Made by a program: the position numbers and the translations under genes | Notes under the pieces: model-generated | What the model saw: only the letters and a program-made list of their open reading frames with translations | The model's database searches: none | What the model was told of the DNA's origin: nothing | NCBI GenBank assembly: GCA_021234155.1 | Contig: JAJEKV010000050.1 | Location: forward strand, 6,411,199-6,475,198 | Direction: 5' to 3' | Length of the DNA: 64,000 nucleotides | Source of the DNA: Isoetes taiwanensis | Lineage: Eukaryota > Streptophyta > Lycopodiopsida > Isoetales > Isoetaceae | Shown: positions 32,961 through 45,649 of the stretch, piece after piece | Layout: each line of letters starts with the position of its first letter | Numbering within the stretch: position 1 is the first letter of the stretch

Positions 32961-33229
32961 TTTGCAACATCTTGCACTATGAGATTGGTAAAATTTCTAC
33001 ACATTGTCTAGTTCTGTTATGGTGTTGCTTGTACAAAGACAAACATAATCCACAATACCAGGAGCAGTTGTAATCTTGAGCATAACACAACCAAAGTCAC
33101 TTCTTGCTATTCTATAGACGTTGCATCTACTTCCTTGTCCTTGCGCATTCTGTTTCCATAGCATATATAATTGCATGTTGCAGAAGATCCAATGTGAGAT
33201 AGTGCCAATGCAGAATATTTGCATCATTG

Positions 33230-35168
33230 CTATCTTCGAGAATATGTCGGCATGGAACGAGATAGTTGTAATTGTAAGCTTAAAATGCAGTCTTGAAGCT
33301 GGCGTTTTTCTTCATCTAGTGTCTGCAAGTTATTTGACAACCTGAGAGACAATATGATGATGTATCAGAAACATATGTGATAAATTTCCAATGCAGATAC
33401 ATAAGTTTCAACCTACCATGCAATATCATTAGACTTTTCCATATTTTGCAATGTTTGCTTCAAGTGGCTTATCTCCGTCAATAATCTACCATTCGAAAGC
33501 TTCTCCTTATGAACTTGACCCTGTAAGTCTACACATTGACATGTGAGAAATGGTGTCAACTCTTACCTTGAGTACAGGCAATAATATCTGCTGCGAAATA
33601 GTTAAAAAGGCACATCACGATATATCATTTATTAGACTTAAGAAGGATAAGGATTGGTTTACCTCCATGGATTTATCATTTGTAAATAGGCTGCAACTTT
33701 AATGACCGCATATTCTAAAGATATAGCAGACCATGAAAGAATTTGTTCTTTAGACATGCACTCAACGTCAGTTTAGTTTGAAAGTGTATGTCTTAAAAAA
33801 GATGCAGGCAACCCAGAAATGGCGAATGCCCATGGATAGACATCTGCTATTGTGCTAGTAGTTCAGTACATTTTGGGTACTTGAACTCATGCATCAAAAC
33901 AACTTAATGACGATCAAGCTAAAGCATTTTATAAAGCTCTGTTAACTGCAAGTACAAGATAGCTTGATTACAAAAGTCTCTATCACGAGCCAACCGGTTA
34001 CCTTTGCGTTGTCTCTTTAGCTCCTCCAATCTTCTGCTTTTGCTCTGAAGATCATCTGCATAAAGGTCCCTAAATGATTGTACTTCTTTCTCAAGGAAAG
34101 CAGTTCTTTCATGTACATCCATCTTCTTTGAAAGTTCTATCTTACAGGAATCTTCTTCCAGTGTATACTGGAACTGTTTGCAACTTGATATAAATGCATC
34201 CCTGTATGAAACGATAATCAATGCTCAACCACTATCCACTTCTGAACATAGAATTTTACACCTCCAACATCTCACAAGAACCCTTTACATCTTGCCTTTT
34301 TTCATTCTTTTTATCTTTCCAAATGCACAGTATGCTACAAGAGATGTACAGAGAGAACTGGTTTAAATTGATGAAAATGAGAATGAAACTATGGCCAGGG
34401 TGCTGAAAACTGATATATAGGATGCCCCTCAGAATGACTCATCTGTTCTTATTTAACAAGAACAACTCACGAGTTTCTCTACCGCCTCATAAAAGGATCC
34501 ACTGGTTTAAGGAAGAACCTATCATCCTCAATCTTTTTGCATAAGACAGCCTTTGCAACTTCCATCAGACAAACCTTCTCATTCAACCTGCTAGTAATTT
34601 CTTCAAGGGCATCTGAAAGCTTCAATATTCACAGGTTAAAGTCAAATGTTGATAAAGACCAAAGCTACAACTCAACTTCTCTCGTCTTTACGTCTTTACA
34701 TTGCAATTATAATTAGGATGAAACTTCGAGAATGCCAAAAGTGAATATATTGCACCTTTAAACTTGAAAATATAACTTCATTTCGTGAGTACATGGTAAT
34801 CCTAGTTCCATCATTGCAAGCTACTTCATGTGATCTTACAATATTCGCTATTTGAATCTCAACATTGGAGGAATAATGTTTACCACAATTTGTACACAAG
34901 TCCAGATAATGATTCTTTCTTATAATGCATGTTTCCATGGCCTTCGCTTCTTCCTTGAGAGCCTCATTTTCCTGATCTAGGATTTTAAGCAAGGATGACT
35001 CAACATCTCTAGTCTTCCGTATCTCGATATCGACCTCTTCATTAATCTGTAAAGGCTTATATTTAATATACGAAACATCGAGAAAACTGAGAGCAAGACA
35101 GAAACAACCTTGTCGAGTTCATGCTTTAGCTGGGAGATAAGATCCAAAAACGATGCATGTCCATCCAT
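33230..35168 (-). CDS. Multi-exon coiled-coil protein, about 300 residues
   Basis: Starting at MDGHASFLDLISQLKHELDK, exons fit at 35168-35109, 35046-34840, 34619-34483, 34201-34002 and 33747-33663. Their phases agree through the fifth exon and all have GT/AG borders. The end is covered by 33520-33417 and 33341-33230 (stop TAG), which also join in phase. A 24-base exon may lie at 33590-33567. The phase between exon five and the last two exons does not match, so one border there is wrong or the gene has a lesion. The protein is mostly heptad-like helix with a CTNCGKHY element in exon two. I know no family for it. The intron-rich, mostly intact structure argues for a host gene. Upstream of the start, TTTCGCGAG (about 35247) resembles an E2F-type site. 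Confidence 0.65.
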
Positions 35169-35399
35169 CTTTTACCAGTAGTCAGGTTCTTCTTTTCCTT
35201 GAAATGTAAGCTTACAATTCAGTGAATATTTCCGACGCGGAAATGTTTCGCGAGAAGATGGCACAATTTTGAACACGGTGAACCCCAGTCCAAAGAAAAC
35301 TAACAGTAAAGCAGGCTTAAGGCTTTGGAGGGGTGAGGGAGAAAGGAAAATTGGAGGTTAGGTTAACAATTGAATTGGATTAATTTATCCTTTTAACAC

Positions 35400-36223
35400 A
35401 CTGCCCCTCAAGTTTATAGTGATCCAATGGTTCACATCAATCTTGATCAGTGTGTTACTGGAGCTATAACACACTATGGTTCACATCAATCTTGATCAGT
35501 GTGTTACTGGAGCTATAACACACTGCTACTCCATAACACCCTAGGGTGTTATCAAATGGACGGATCCAGATTGATTTTGATGATGATCGGATGGCCCAAA
35601 ACTCTCAGGGCGGTGTGTTAAGGCCCTCGGGTGTTACTTCAAAAAAAAATTGAGGGCCATCAAAATGGCGAGGGCGTGCGCGTCGGGCCATCAAAATGGA
35701 TCGGGCCATCAAAATGGTAGTTTTAAGGCTGAGATCAGATCTCAGCCGTTGATTCCAATTAAATCATGACAATTGAATTGGATTAATTTATCTATATCAT
35801 AGCCATTTGAATAAAATTACATCAGTGATCACTAAACCATATTTACCTTCAAGGTCTTACTGGATTGTTACTCCACAAATTGGCTATTGAGTGGCTCCCT
35901 TAACAAGCCCTCAAGTTTTAAGGCTGAGATCAGATCTCAGACGTTGATTGCAAGAGTGTTACCCAGCAGTAACACATTAAAAAGTGCATAAACACCTAGT
36001 TTGTTATGCCAAATGGCTATAAACACCTAGCTTGTTATGAAAACCACCATAAAACCACTATAAAACTCTCGGACCCAAGTTGTTAAGGCGGATAACACCC
36101 TGGAACTCGGGTGTTATGCCCTACTATAAGAAACTCGGGCCTCCGACCCTCGTTTGTTATAATGGGGCATAGCCCGAGTTTGTTATAGTAGAGCCTAACA
36201 CCCGAGTTCCAGGGTGTTATCCC
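35400..36223. repeat. Palindrome-rich repeat block, possible foldback elements
   Basis: The block contains a 49-bp exact tandem duplication (35428-35476, 35477-35525), a perfect 20-bp palindrome (35533-35552), the inverted repeat CTGAGATC-A-GATCTCAG twice (35729-35745, 35924-35940) and many AACACC/GGTGTT words in both directions. A large hairpin closes the block at its right end. No coding capacity is seen. It resembles nested foldback or MITE-type DNA. Confidence 0.8.
36091..36221. repeat. Large hairpin: 50-bp arms, 31-base loop
   Basis: 36091-36140 is the reverse complement of 36172-36221 at 47 of 50 positions. The loop is 36141-36171. The arms begin GATAACACCCTGGAACTCGG. A transcript in either direction would form a long, nearly perfect stem like those of foldback MITEs that give rise to small RNAs. 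Confidence 0.95.
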
Positions 36224-37389
36224 TCTCATATATGTCTAACTGGTTCCTTATCCCCTTTTTCTTTTGTTAACCGTTGGATATTCTTGTCTCAACGCAAATG
36301 AATACAATGTTATCTTCCTTTAGAAATTTCTCTAAATACAAAATGAGAGTACAAGTGCCATATGCTAGCGACGGAGTTGACCCCACTCCTTAAGGGGAAG
36401 AAAAACACAAGCCAAGCCATGGGCAAGTGAAGGATGGCTAAAAGAGCGAGATGCCTCTCAGAACACGATGGCCAATAATCAATCAATCGATTAATTTTGG
36501 ACATATTTTGGTTATTAACATAAATTGAGGCCTCGTAAATGAACAAATTCTTCTATGGCCATGACAGCTACGAATCACCTTGTATGTTTCATCCCAGAAT
36601 CCAGAGACCATCTAGATAAACCCCCCATCTCTTGAAAAAAATTGGATCAGAGCTTGAAGCTCCCCGGCCACAAATTTCGGCCCGGAATAGAAACCCACAC
36701 AATGTTTTTAAACTAAAACCATTAGAAAAAAAACTACCAGAAGACTTTGGTATTAATAAAATGAAAATTGTAGATTTCATTAAGGATTTAAGTTGGTTAT
36801 TACGGTGGCAGGACATCGTTGTTCCTTTTAGCAGCAACCTTTGACCAATATAGGACTCACATTATTCACAAACTGCACAAACTTTCCGGTTGACGATTTT
36901 CATTATATTGTGCATCTATTTAAGGTTATTTATCAATACGATGGTGTCTTATATTCTAGCCATTACAATTGGGATATAATGATATTTTATGACTCTAGAA
37001 GAAAATCACCCTTATGATGACAATTTCAATAAGTTCGATGCATTCAATTGTAAAATTTAGAAACATTAGAAATTGGATTGTTCTGAAACATTGAAAAGTA
37101 ATAACAAGATAGCTATACCACACTTCAATCACTCTGCAAATTAAGATACTTCCTTTTAAATGACAATACATGTAAGTTCATTATAGAGATAACCTTGAAG
37201 AGAAGCAAAAATGTTCTTGTTTGGCTCAAGCTATAGATAGATTTGATGCCCAAAATGGCGTGACGCCAAAACATGTGTCCCTTTCCCCAGAATGATGGTT
37301 CTCGTAGAAGAGAACCATGGCATTCTTTACAGTTTTGGAGTAAGCTTCGACTGTCACACGATGTCAGAAAAATCAGCAAAAGTATTATG
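36224..37389. other. Intergenic, nothing recognised
   Basis: No conserved frame or repeat was noticed. A run near 36640-36720 is open on the plus strand but has low-complexity Lys/Asn content. Confidence 0.35.
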
Positions 37390-39630
37390 ATGTGAATTAC
37401 TATGCTAGCAGGTTGTTAACTCCACAGTAGCAGAAATGGACTTATGTGGAGCATCTTGGGTTGTCATTGAAGTGGGCTTTGAACAAATTTAGACATTATC
37501 TTCTTCCTTCACAATTGAATTCAACAAATATACATTATGTTTACATTCATATGGGTGTGAACCCCTTGCCATGATTTACAACAAGACGGTCCAAGATCCT
37601 AAATCGTACAAGAGTTTGAGTTTAAGTATGTTAAGGTGGCTCAAGGAGCTCATAATTCAAGTGCTTATTTGAGTGGTAGTGTTGAAATAGAAGCAGAAAC
37701 AGACCATCAAGTAGCATTTTAGGATGATGGACTATTACAAGGGTTTATTGAGACTGTGGATCTTTGATATGCGAATATATACATGTATTTACAAAATCAG
37801 ACTTATCCTTCCTCATTTTCAAAGCAACAAAAGCATGTTCTTAGAGTACAAGCAGCTGATTATATGGGGCATGAGGCTATTCTTTATAAGAAGACTATGG
37901 AAGGTCTCTTGTTGAGGTGTGTTGCTGGTCAACAGACTCATGATTTGTTGCAGCAAGCACATGATTGTCAGGGGCATTTTGCAGCTAGAACAATAGCTAA
38001 GAAGATCCTTCATTGGGGGTATTATTGGCCAATATTTTACAAGGATACCAGAGACTTTGTGACAAAATGTGAAAAGTTTCAGAAGCACAAGCAGTTAACA
38101 GGCCATAATAATATGCCATTTCACCCTATTTTGAGTGTGGGTCCATTTCATATGTCAGGATTGGATTACATTGGGCCTATCAATACTTCATCTTCCGAAG
38201 GTCATAAGTATATATTGGCAACCACGTGCATGCTTACAAAGTGGGTAGAAGCAATTCTAGCAAAGCATGCTATAGAAATTACCACAGTAAGCTTTCTTTA
38301 TCATAATTTTATTTCTCGATTTGGTATTCCAACCATTGTTATGTCTGATCGGGGACCCATTTTATGGAAAAAGTAGTAGCTCAGTTAACAGAAAAGATTG
38401 GTATTCAATATGTGCAAGCTTCTGCTTATTATCCACAGGGAAATGGGCAAGCTGAGTCTACTAACAAAATTCTAAAAGCCATCTTGTCTAAAACAGTGAA
38501 GGATAATCAAAGAAATTGGCATAAGCCTTGACAGGTGCCTTATGGAGTTTCTGTGTTGTGTACCGTGGGGAAAAGGATATTTGTCCGTGCTTTGAATACA
38601 TCAACGCGAAACATGACAAGAATAAAATTTTAGAGAATTTGCAATATCGTTTGTTGCAACTGATGGCCCTCAGTGTTTATAATGTTTTGTACTATTTTAG
38701 GGATGTCATCAACTGCATAAGCTTGAGTAGGTACAAACTCTTTGCTTTCGAAAGCTGTCATTCGCATATATTGCCTCATCAATTGGATAAAGATACTGGT
38801 TCTCAGTCGTAAGATGATCGAGTATTATGTGATGATCTCAAAGATCTAAAGAAACTGAGTTCATGATTCATTTTACTAAAGAATGAGAGATTTGAGAAAG
38901 TGTCAGACATTATTGATAAACAATGATAAGACATTACTATAAATGCAGGTACAATGTCAAGTTTGGGGATTTCCTGTACGGATGTGGGGCTTGTCATGGG
39001 CATAATTTGCCATTATGGATTTTGTAATAACATGAGAAAGCCAGTTATAGAGACATCCTAACAGCAAGCAAATTGCATCTAGCAAATTATGTCAATAACA
39101 AAGATTGATGCATATAGCCATTAATAGCAAAGTTTCCAATAAAGAAGCTGATATAAGTACTTGTTTGTGTGAAAGAAAACCAGTTCATTAGATGAAATAG
39201 TTGGAAGACTGCTTTGATGCAAAATAATAATTCATTTAACTTTTGGGATTTAAACATAAAGTAAGGGATGATGCTAATGCCAAGAAGATAAAGGATAGAT
39301 TTGATAATAGAATAGACTAGAATAGAGTTTTTTTATAATGGCAAGAGCCCTGACATCTTTCTAGTAGTTGGGCCATGGCATTTGCAATCATAAGAACACT
39401 TTGTATCAATGTTAGAGCTTACAACATTTTTTTCAAATTTTGAAGCTCAATATAAAAGCCAACATATAGATCAAAGATGAAAGTCCACGTCAGACAAGTT
39501 GTTGAAGCTAAAGAAAGGTCTCCCATTAACTTTGTTGTTCTTCAAGCCTCAACCATTTGCTTTGCCAAGATGTAGTATTAGTCAGATGATTATTTATCGT
39601 TCTAACAGCCTTAAAAAACCAGATGATATA
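37390..39630 (+). mobile_element. Ty3/gypsy retrotransposon remnant (integrase region)
   Basis: Reading rightward, the recognisable core is the integrase at 37783-38525. It has the zinc-binding HDCQGHFA...H...C part, then GLDYIGPI, MLTKWVEA, SDRGP and, after a frameshift at about 38370, YYPQGNGQAESTN, giving the D, D and E of the catalytic core. The second Cys of the zinc region is altered (CEKFQKHK). A C-terminal part may extend, heavily broken, towards 39630. No LTR, RT or gag was found, so this is an internal fragment. It ends where the minus-strand LINE's tail begins. Confidence 0.85.
37783..38525 (+). pseudogene. Gypsy integrase pseudogene
   Basis: A 197-codon frame covers the zinc-binding part and the first two catalytic Asp residues and ends at 38376. 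The third catalytic residue (Glu in GNGQAESTN, about 38440-38462) is in another frame. Restoring the order needs one frame change, so no active integrase is encoded. Confidence 0.88.
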
Positions 39631-39984
39631 GGTTTTTTTTTAAGGATTTGAGCCTTTATTATCCAGAGAAAGTTATAAAGTACAATGGGGACTAAAAACT
39701 CAGTGGAGAAAATGTCCACCAGAGCAAATCCACCCCACTCAAATACAATATCTAAACAGTATGAAGAGCAAGCAAAATCTCATGAGTAAGTGTGAATCTG
39801 AAGATAGTGCTCCCAAATACGGCTCTTCACCTCATTAGCAATTGATGAGCACCTGGACGCTTTGACAATTCATTGTTGAGCATCAAGAAGGACCTGTGCA
39901 TCTAAACAAGCAAGACCTTTGAATATGAGAAGATTCCTTCTTTTCCAAATGGACCAGATGATCCATGCAGAAGCCAAATGAAAC

Positions 39985-42900
39985 GCCCTTTTTGCCAAAT
40001 TTTCCTAAACACTTGGATAGACTGCTAATAACACCTGTTGGCTATTCAAATTGCAACGAAAAAGGCCTTGAAGCCACAACCAAGCATGCTTGACATGTGA
40101 CATGTCTACACAGGAAGAAGCAATGCTCAATTGTCTCGTCCCTCTATGCACATAAGGGACAAAGTACAGATAGCTCTGGATGAAATCTGTGCACCAGAAT
40201 ATTAACGCGCAGACAAGGATGAATGACTTGCCACCATAAAACAGATACTTTGGGATGGAGTAATTTATCCCATACCCATTTCCATACTGCTTTCTGCCAG
40301 TCCCTAGGAATGACCAAAGGCCACTTGGATGAAGGAAGCAGTAAGCAAGACCTTGTACATGGAATTTACCAGCATCTGCTTTGACATGCTCATGAACTAC
40401 CCAAGGGGGGGGCATCCACTTGTGCTATTGGAGGAAGAATTGAAGACATCTTCTGCCAAATAGCTCAATCCCACCTTAAAAAGAGGGTCTTAGCTTTAAA
40501 CTCTTCCCATGTCAGCAACTACATTTGATTATTATACCAATCAGATACGATGTACACACCTGCTGATCTCCATCGACGTTGGTGGACTGGAGATACGAGA
40601 GGACCACCGTCCAATGGAATCCACCAACAACTTGTAGTAGTGCTAATGTGCGCAAGATGGTGAAAATGAAACAGAGTTTGTATAGTCTTCCACGCAACTG
40701 GCAATCCTCTAAAAAATGGAGAAGCATTAGGGTATGCGATCAATGGATAAAACAAATCTCAGGACAAATGTGGTCTAACAAATGGAGACCCAAAATAAAT
40801 GCACATTTGCAAAGACTGGTAAACAAGAGGGGAACCCGGGGACTCGTCCACATTATTCAAAATTCTCCAAATAAACTTAGAAAGTATCACCTTGCTCTGC
40901 AAAAGAAAATTGATCATCCCAAGGCCGCTAAAATGCTTTGGCAACATGCATTTTTCCCAATTGACTTTGACAGCAGCACCCTCCTCCGTTCCCCCCTAAA
41001 TGACTTGACAACCCTGACGATAAGTTGTGCCAACATGCATAAAGCCATTTACATGTGGGTGCTACTTAGAACTGACTTAGCCACAATGATTCATCCCCCC
41101 ATGGAAAGCTTAACTGTGGACCACCAAAAAAGGTGCTTTTCCAAGCCTTAATCACTGCCTCCCAAGCATCTCCTGATGAGATATAAACACCTACAGAGAT
41201 ACCAAGAAGTTTGGTTGCTTTACCACGGGGAAGGATCTTCCATGGATAGGCAGTTACGCATGGTGGAATTGGAGAGTCAAATGCCCATAGTGTTGTGCAC
41301 TTTTGCCAACCCACAAAAATACCAGATGCTAGGGAAAAAGAATTCAACAAGGAAATGGCATTCTACAAATTTGCTCATCTGCCCTCAAACAAAGGAAAGT
41401 GTCATCCGCATATTGGTTATAGATCTCCTGCGATCCATTGTTCATAGGAAGTCCATGCAAGATTCCTTCCTGAGCGGCAAGAGAGAAGACTTGGGCAAGG
41501 ACCTCTGCTACAATGTAAATAACAATGGAGCGAATGGGCAGCCCTACCGGATGCCACGACCCACCTGAAAGAATGCTGAGGGTTCCCCTTGGAAAAGAAT
41601 GGAAGAGCGAGCAGAATAATGAAGCCTCATAACATCGGCTGTGAATTGTGCACCAAAACCAAAGCGTAAGAGACATTTCTCTAAGAAGGCTCAGCCAATA
41701 CTGTCATACGCTTTTGCAAAGTCCAGCTTCAAATATACAATTTCATGGCTCTGAAGTCGAGCCCAATAAATACCTTCATAAGCAGCAGCTACATTGTTTA
41801 ATGGATCGTCGTGGCAGAAATCCTGACTGTGTAGAGGATATGGAATCAACAAGAATATCCTAAAGCTTTTGCACATAAGCTTTGGCAAACAACTTGTATA
41901 CAGAAGATAGCAAGGTGATAGGGCGCCAGTCCGAAATTGATGAAGGCTTCTTACATTTGGGAATGAGAGAAATGCAGCCCGAGTTAAGAATATTGTCTAG
42001 ACGTCTTTGCCTCTTAAAATCCTGAAACGCATCGTATACATCATCGCCAACCCAATCCCAGAACTCCTGAAAGAACTCCATAGGAATACCATCAACTCTA
42101 ATGGCACTTTCCTTTCTTCAAAAGGAAGGTAGCATCTGCTATATTATTCATCGTAATCTCTGCCTCTAGAGTAGCTCTTTGCTCCTCAGATATAATAAAA
42201 TGTATCTTTGCAAGTAATGCCTCTTGAAAATATGATTGAAAGGGAAGGCGACGAGAAGCAAAAAAGGAAGAAAAGTAGCCATGCAGAAAGAACTTAAGTT
42301 GCTCAAGATCAGAGATGAGAGGCCCATCTTGAACTCGGAGAGACACCATCGCAGAAGTTTTGCAGCTCTAAAAAAGAAGCCTGTGCGGCGATCTCCCCTT
42401 CTTTGAACCATTGCAGGCCTCCTTTGACTCGAGCATGATGAACTTGCTCAGCATCCGCCTGTCTAATGCTGGCCAGAATCTGCTTCTCCTCCTGGGCATC
42501 TGATGGTACAACAGACCTGCAAGCCACTAACTGTTGGTACAGAGCAATCAGAATCCCTCGATTAGCAACAACTCGTTGACGACCCCAATTCTTAGCAAAG
42601 GACTTCACGGCAGCCAGAGCATCAACAACCCCAGCCATTCCTTTCCTTCTCACAAATGCAGAGGACCAGACTTGCCTGCATCCATTCTTAAACTCCTCAT
42701 CCTTCAAGTATGAAGTGTTTAACTTGAAATAAGTCTTGGTCCTGCTATGCGTCCCATCCTGAGAACAAGAGAAATACTGTATTGTGATCTGAAATAGAGC
42801 TGCCAAGCATGTTCTGCCAATGCATTATAATATCCCATATCATGACGTGCATATGCTCTACCAGCTCCAAACCAGCCATTGCACCAAGTGAAGGTTCCAT

Positions 42901-43447
42901 CGCCATCCACCTCTACCAAACTGCAGTCATGCATCAAGCACTGCCACTATTCACGTTCAAAGCCTTGGACGATTTCTGATCCTCTGCTGCATCGATTAAC
43001 TTCCAACTCCACCATATTGAAGTCACCTATCAACAACCATGCAACATGAGCTCCCAGTCGAACTAGTTTGGATCTCAAAGCATCCCAGAGTGCACCTCCC
43101 TGATAAGGTCTTTTGTGCGCATACACATTAACTAGTCCCCACTATTGTCCTTTATCAAACCACTCGATAATGATCCAGCGACTAAATCTGTCAGCATGAG
43201 TGAATGTGACTGCTATATCATGTCTCCATGCTGTAAGGACCCTCGCTTTTGCCGAGTCAGCTGCAGCCACCAAGACGCTATATTGCCTACCTACTACAAA
43301 AGCTACCTTTTGCACATTCTCCTTTTTGCACTTGTGCTCTTGTAGACAATAGAAATCTGAATTCAACCTAGCAAGAGCCATGAAAAGTCTGCTCCTTTTG
43401 ATTGGGAAAGAATCAACACCCCGAACATTCCAGGAGACCAGCTTCAT
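39985..43447 (-). pseudogene. LINE ORF2: endonuclease, RT, zf-RVT, disrupted
   Basis: Endonuclease: 43447-43142 open (SWNVRG, LQEHK); GDFN follows near 43030 and GTFTWCNGWFG at 42870. Linker: 42806-42309 open (FKLNTSYLKDEEF). RT: 42349-42098 (palm start), 42081-41860 (WRPITLL) and 41676-41344, with YADD at about 41396-41407. The end of the zf-RVT region falls in 40415-40005, where an alternative frame reads CPLC. Each break is a frame change or stop, at least six in all. Plant L1 ORF2 is normally one uninterrupted frame of about 1,200-1,300 codons, which fits this span. Confidence 0.88.
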
Positions 43448-43519
43448 AATGCAGGGGGGTTTGGTTGCCGGTGTTACAAATCCATGGAGTCACTATTAGT
43501 ATATGATGCTTCCATCTGA

Positions 43520-44019
43520 TCAACTCAGGTCAGTCCAGATGATGCAGGAAGGGTTGTAACAGTAGTAGCCACTGGGAGTAGCACACTCAGCAAGAAAAGA
43601 TTGTGGAGCAATAGTGTTTCTCCAACGGGCAACTCTTTTCATATGAGGGATTGACCACTCACCACGAGATGCTTCTAATTGTTCCTGCTTGCGAGCAATG
43701 ACTGCAAGCCTCTTACATTGCTCATCAGAAAGAGTAGCTTGGAACGCAGAGGAGGAGGGAGGAGAGGGAGGAAGAGGACCAAGAATGGACACAGGAGCAG
43801 GGGCATGCTGGCTAGAACTCGAAGCCACCAAGACTGGAGAGGGAGCAGAAGAAGATGGAGACACCTGGCCATGGGCTGCAGATGCTGCAGGAGCAAAGGG
43901 AGGTGTTCTTCTAACAGGGAAATAACAACTGAGGAAGATATACCAGGGTTAACCACAGAGGCCGAAATGGGAAACCCCAAATCCGGCACTGATTCCGATG
44001 TTGGGCTCCCTGATGCCAT
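43520..44019 (-). pseudogene. Small Ser/Pro/Ala-rich ORF upstream of LINE ORF2
   Basis: The first frame begins MASGSPTSESVPDLGFPISA at 44019. A second frame (43864-43520) continues after one shift near 43910 with a Ser/Pro-rich stretch, a basic helical part (DEQCKRLAVIARKQEQLEAS) and a C-terminal stop 72 bases before the endonuclease ATG. Its place is that of ORF1, but the usual plant ORF1 (zinc knuckle, DUF4283) is not seen and the length, about 170 residues, is short. It may be a divergent ORF1, or a host exon joined to the LINE. Confidence 0.5.
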
Positions 44020-44040
44020 ACACCGACGGAAAGCTCCGTG

Positions 44041-45064
44041 CTTTCCAACGCACTAAAAATCGTCCAAATTCGACATCCGAGGAGAGAGAGATACATACAG
44101 AAATGATGGACGACGCCTCACATGGCGCCTAAGGATGGCGCCTAGGAGATGTTGGAAGCATCTTAGTCCAAACCAGATGGTATAATGAAAATAACATTTC
44201 TTGATATAGATTTGAAGATTGGTGCATACAAGAATTAAATAACTAGCTTCTGCATGTGTTAACAGGCCATTCTTCAAAAGATCTTTAAGCAAGAAAATGA
44301 TGAAGGGACGTCTAGAAATGTATGACCAACTTCTTAAACACCATTCACTGGGAATTCAAGGCACAATAATATTTAGATATGGCACAATAAAATGTCAACT
44401 ATGTAGCTGCTAGAAGATTTTTAGACCCAGTTCCAGCCAATGAAACCAATCCCAACCAGCTGCATATTTTACAGCAAATTAAATTTGAGAACTTTCCGCT
44501 TGGCATCTACTGTTTGTTAGACTCTAGAATAACTCCTTCTTTGCACGTCTTGTACCACATATGCTACAAGAAGACATTTTCACTCAAAACAACAGTAGCA
44601 CCAAAGAACCACTACTATCTATTAAGCATGATTTCATTAGTTAGAGAAATTTGGAATTCTCGTTGACCTCCAAATAGGTTGCAATGGCCATATAAAACGC
44701 AAAAAGTTCTTCATGGGGACCATATTGGTGACCCAAAAACATGTTAAAAAAGTTGCACAAATCGCTATCGCGATGTATTTGCATCTACACGACCAAAATA
44801 TTTGTTTTTTAAGGCATATTCATAATAAATGGCATGTGTTATGACATATATATTGCACACGGTGAGCTCTCAAAGATCGCCATTGCGATCTTTTAAAACA
44901 AAACATGGGTGCAAAATAAGCACCCAAAGACAAAATAACATTTTTATTTTATATACATCTTAAAGCAACTTTGTTTGTCAGTATTGAAAGTCCTTAAGAA
45001 GAAATACAGTCTGACGAAAAAAAAGCCATCAAATAACAATTTGTTTCTGCTCAAAAGAATCATT
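44041..45064. other. Intergenic, nothing recognised
   Basis: The words ATGGCGCCTAAGGATGGCGC at 44119-44145 are a short local repeat. ATCGCNATNGCGAT-type words occur at 44760 and 44875. No gene was recognised. Confidence 0.35.
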
Positions 45065-45215
45065 TGTGGCGATTTGCTCCAAAGAACATTATGGTACGTG
45101 TACACGGATTTCGCTCAACGAGAATCGCTTCACGGCGATTTGCTTCACAAAATTATGGTACGTGTACACGGATTTTACGCTCCAACGTAATCATTTTGTG
45201 GCAATTTGCTTGACC
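45065..45215. repeat. Degenerate tandem repeat, about 70-bp unit
   Basis: The order 'GGCGATTTGCT..., ATTATGGTACGTGTACACGG, ATTT.., CAACG' occurs at about 45068 and 45137, with a partial third start at about 45197. A TACGTGTACACGG word contains overlapping palindromes. Confidence 0.8.
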
Positions 45216-45649
45216 ATTGCGATTTCGTGGAGCATAAACCTTCCAAACATTAAAGCTTGTAAGATTCTGTACGGAAAATACGCAGAGCCTGTTTACAATC
45301 AGATTGTAAGAAGCAGATGAATTCATAAAAAAAAACAAGATGAATTCTTTGAACTCACCGTTAACTGGATCGAGAAAATCCCCTATTTCTTTGACATTTC
45401 ACGGTAGAAGCTGAATCTTTGAACTCACGGGTTGGCGGATAAGAAAATCCTTGTTTCCACGACATTTTACAATAGAATAGAAGAAACTTTTTGCACGTAA
45501 GAGCAGCATATCACACTTTTGAAGGCAAGATATCCGGATTTGAAGCAAAGATATCGGGGATTAGCTCGCCATGCATATGCCAGTTAATATAAGAACCGGA
45601 AAACAAAATAAGAAAACCAAAAGCGAGAAATGCGTGAGATCACGAAGCC

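Larger units (their letters stand above)
39632..44040 (-). mobile_element. Near full-length, mutated L1-type LINE
   Basis: Reading leftward, this element holds a small upstream ORF (44019-43520), an APE endonuclease, a reverse transcriptase, a zf-RVT region and a 3' untranslated region ending at a short A run (T9-T10 on the plus strand at about 39632). The domain order matches plant L1. The endonuclease shows KLVSWNVRG at its start and LLIGDFNMV. RT shows SDWRPITLLSSVYKLFAKA and YADD. It is far more complete than the plus-strand LINE at 2460 but broken by several stops and shifts. The right border near 44040-44100 is uncertain, and no target duplication was found. Confidence 0.9.

Noticed and set aside
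36091-36221. Intrinsic transcription terminator
   Set aside because: The genome is eukaryotic and nuclear; the arms are far too long and no T-run follows.
43679-44056. Arg/Gly-rich plus-strand frames
   Set aside because: They are antisense to the Ser/Pro-rich LINE ORF; the composition is its mirror.
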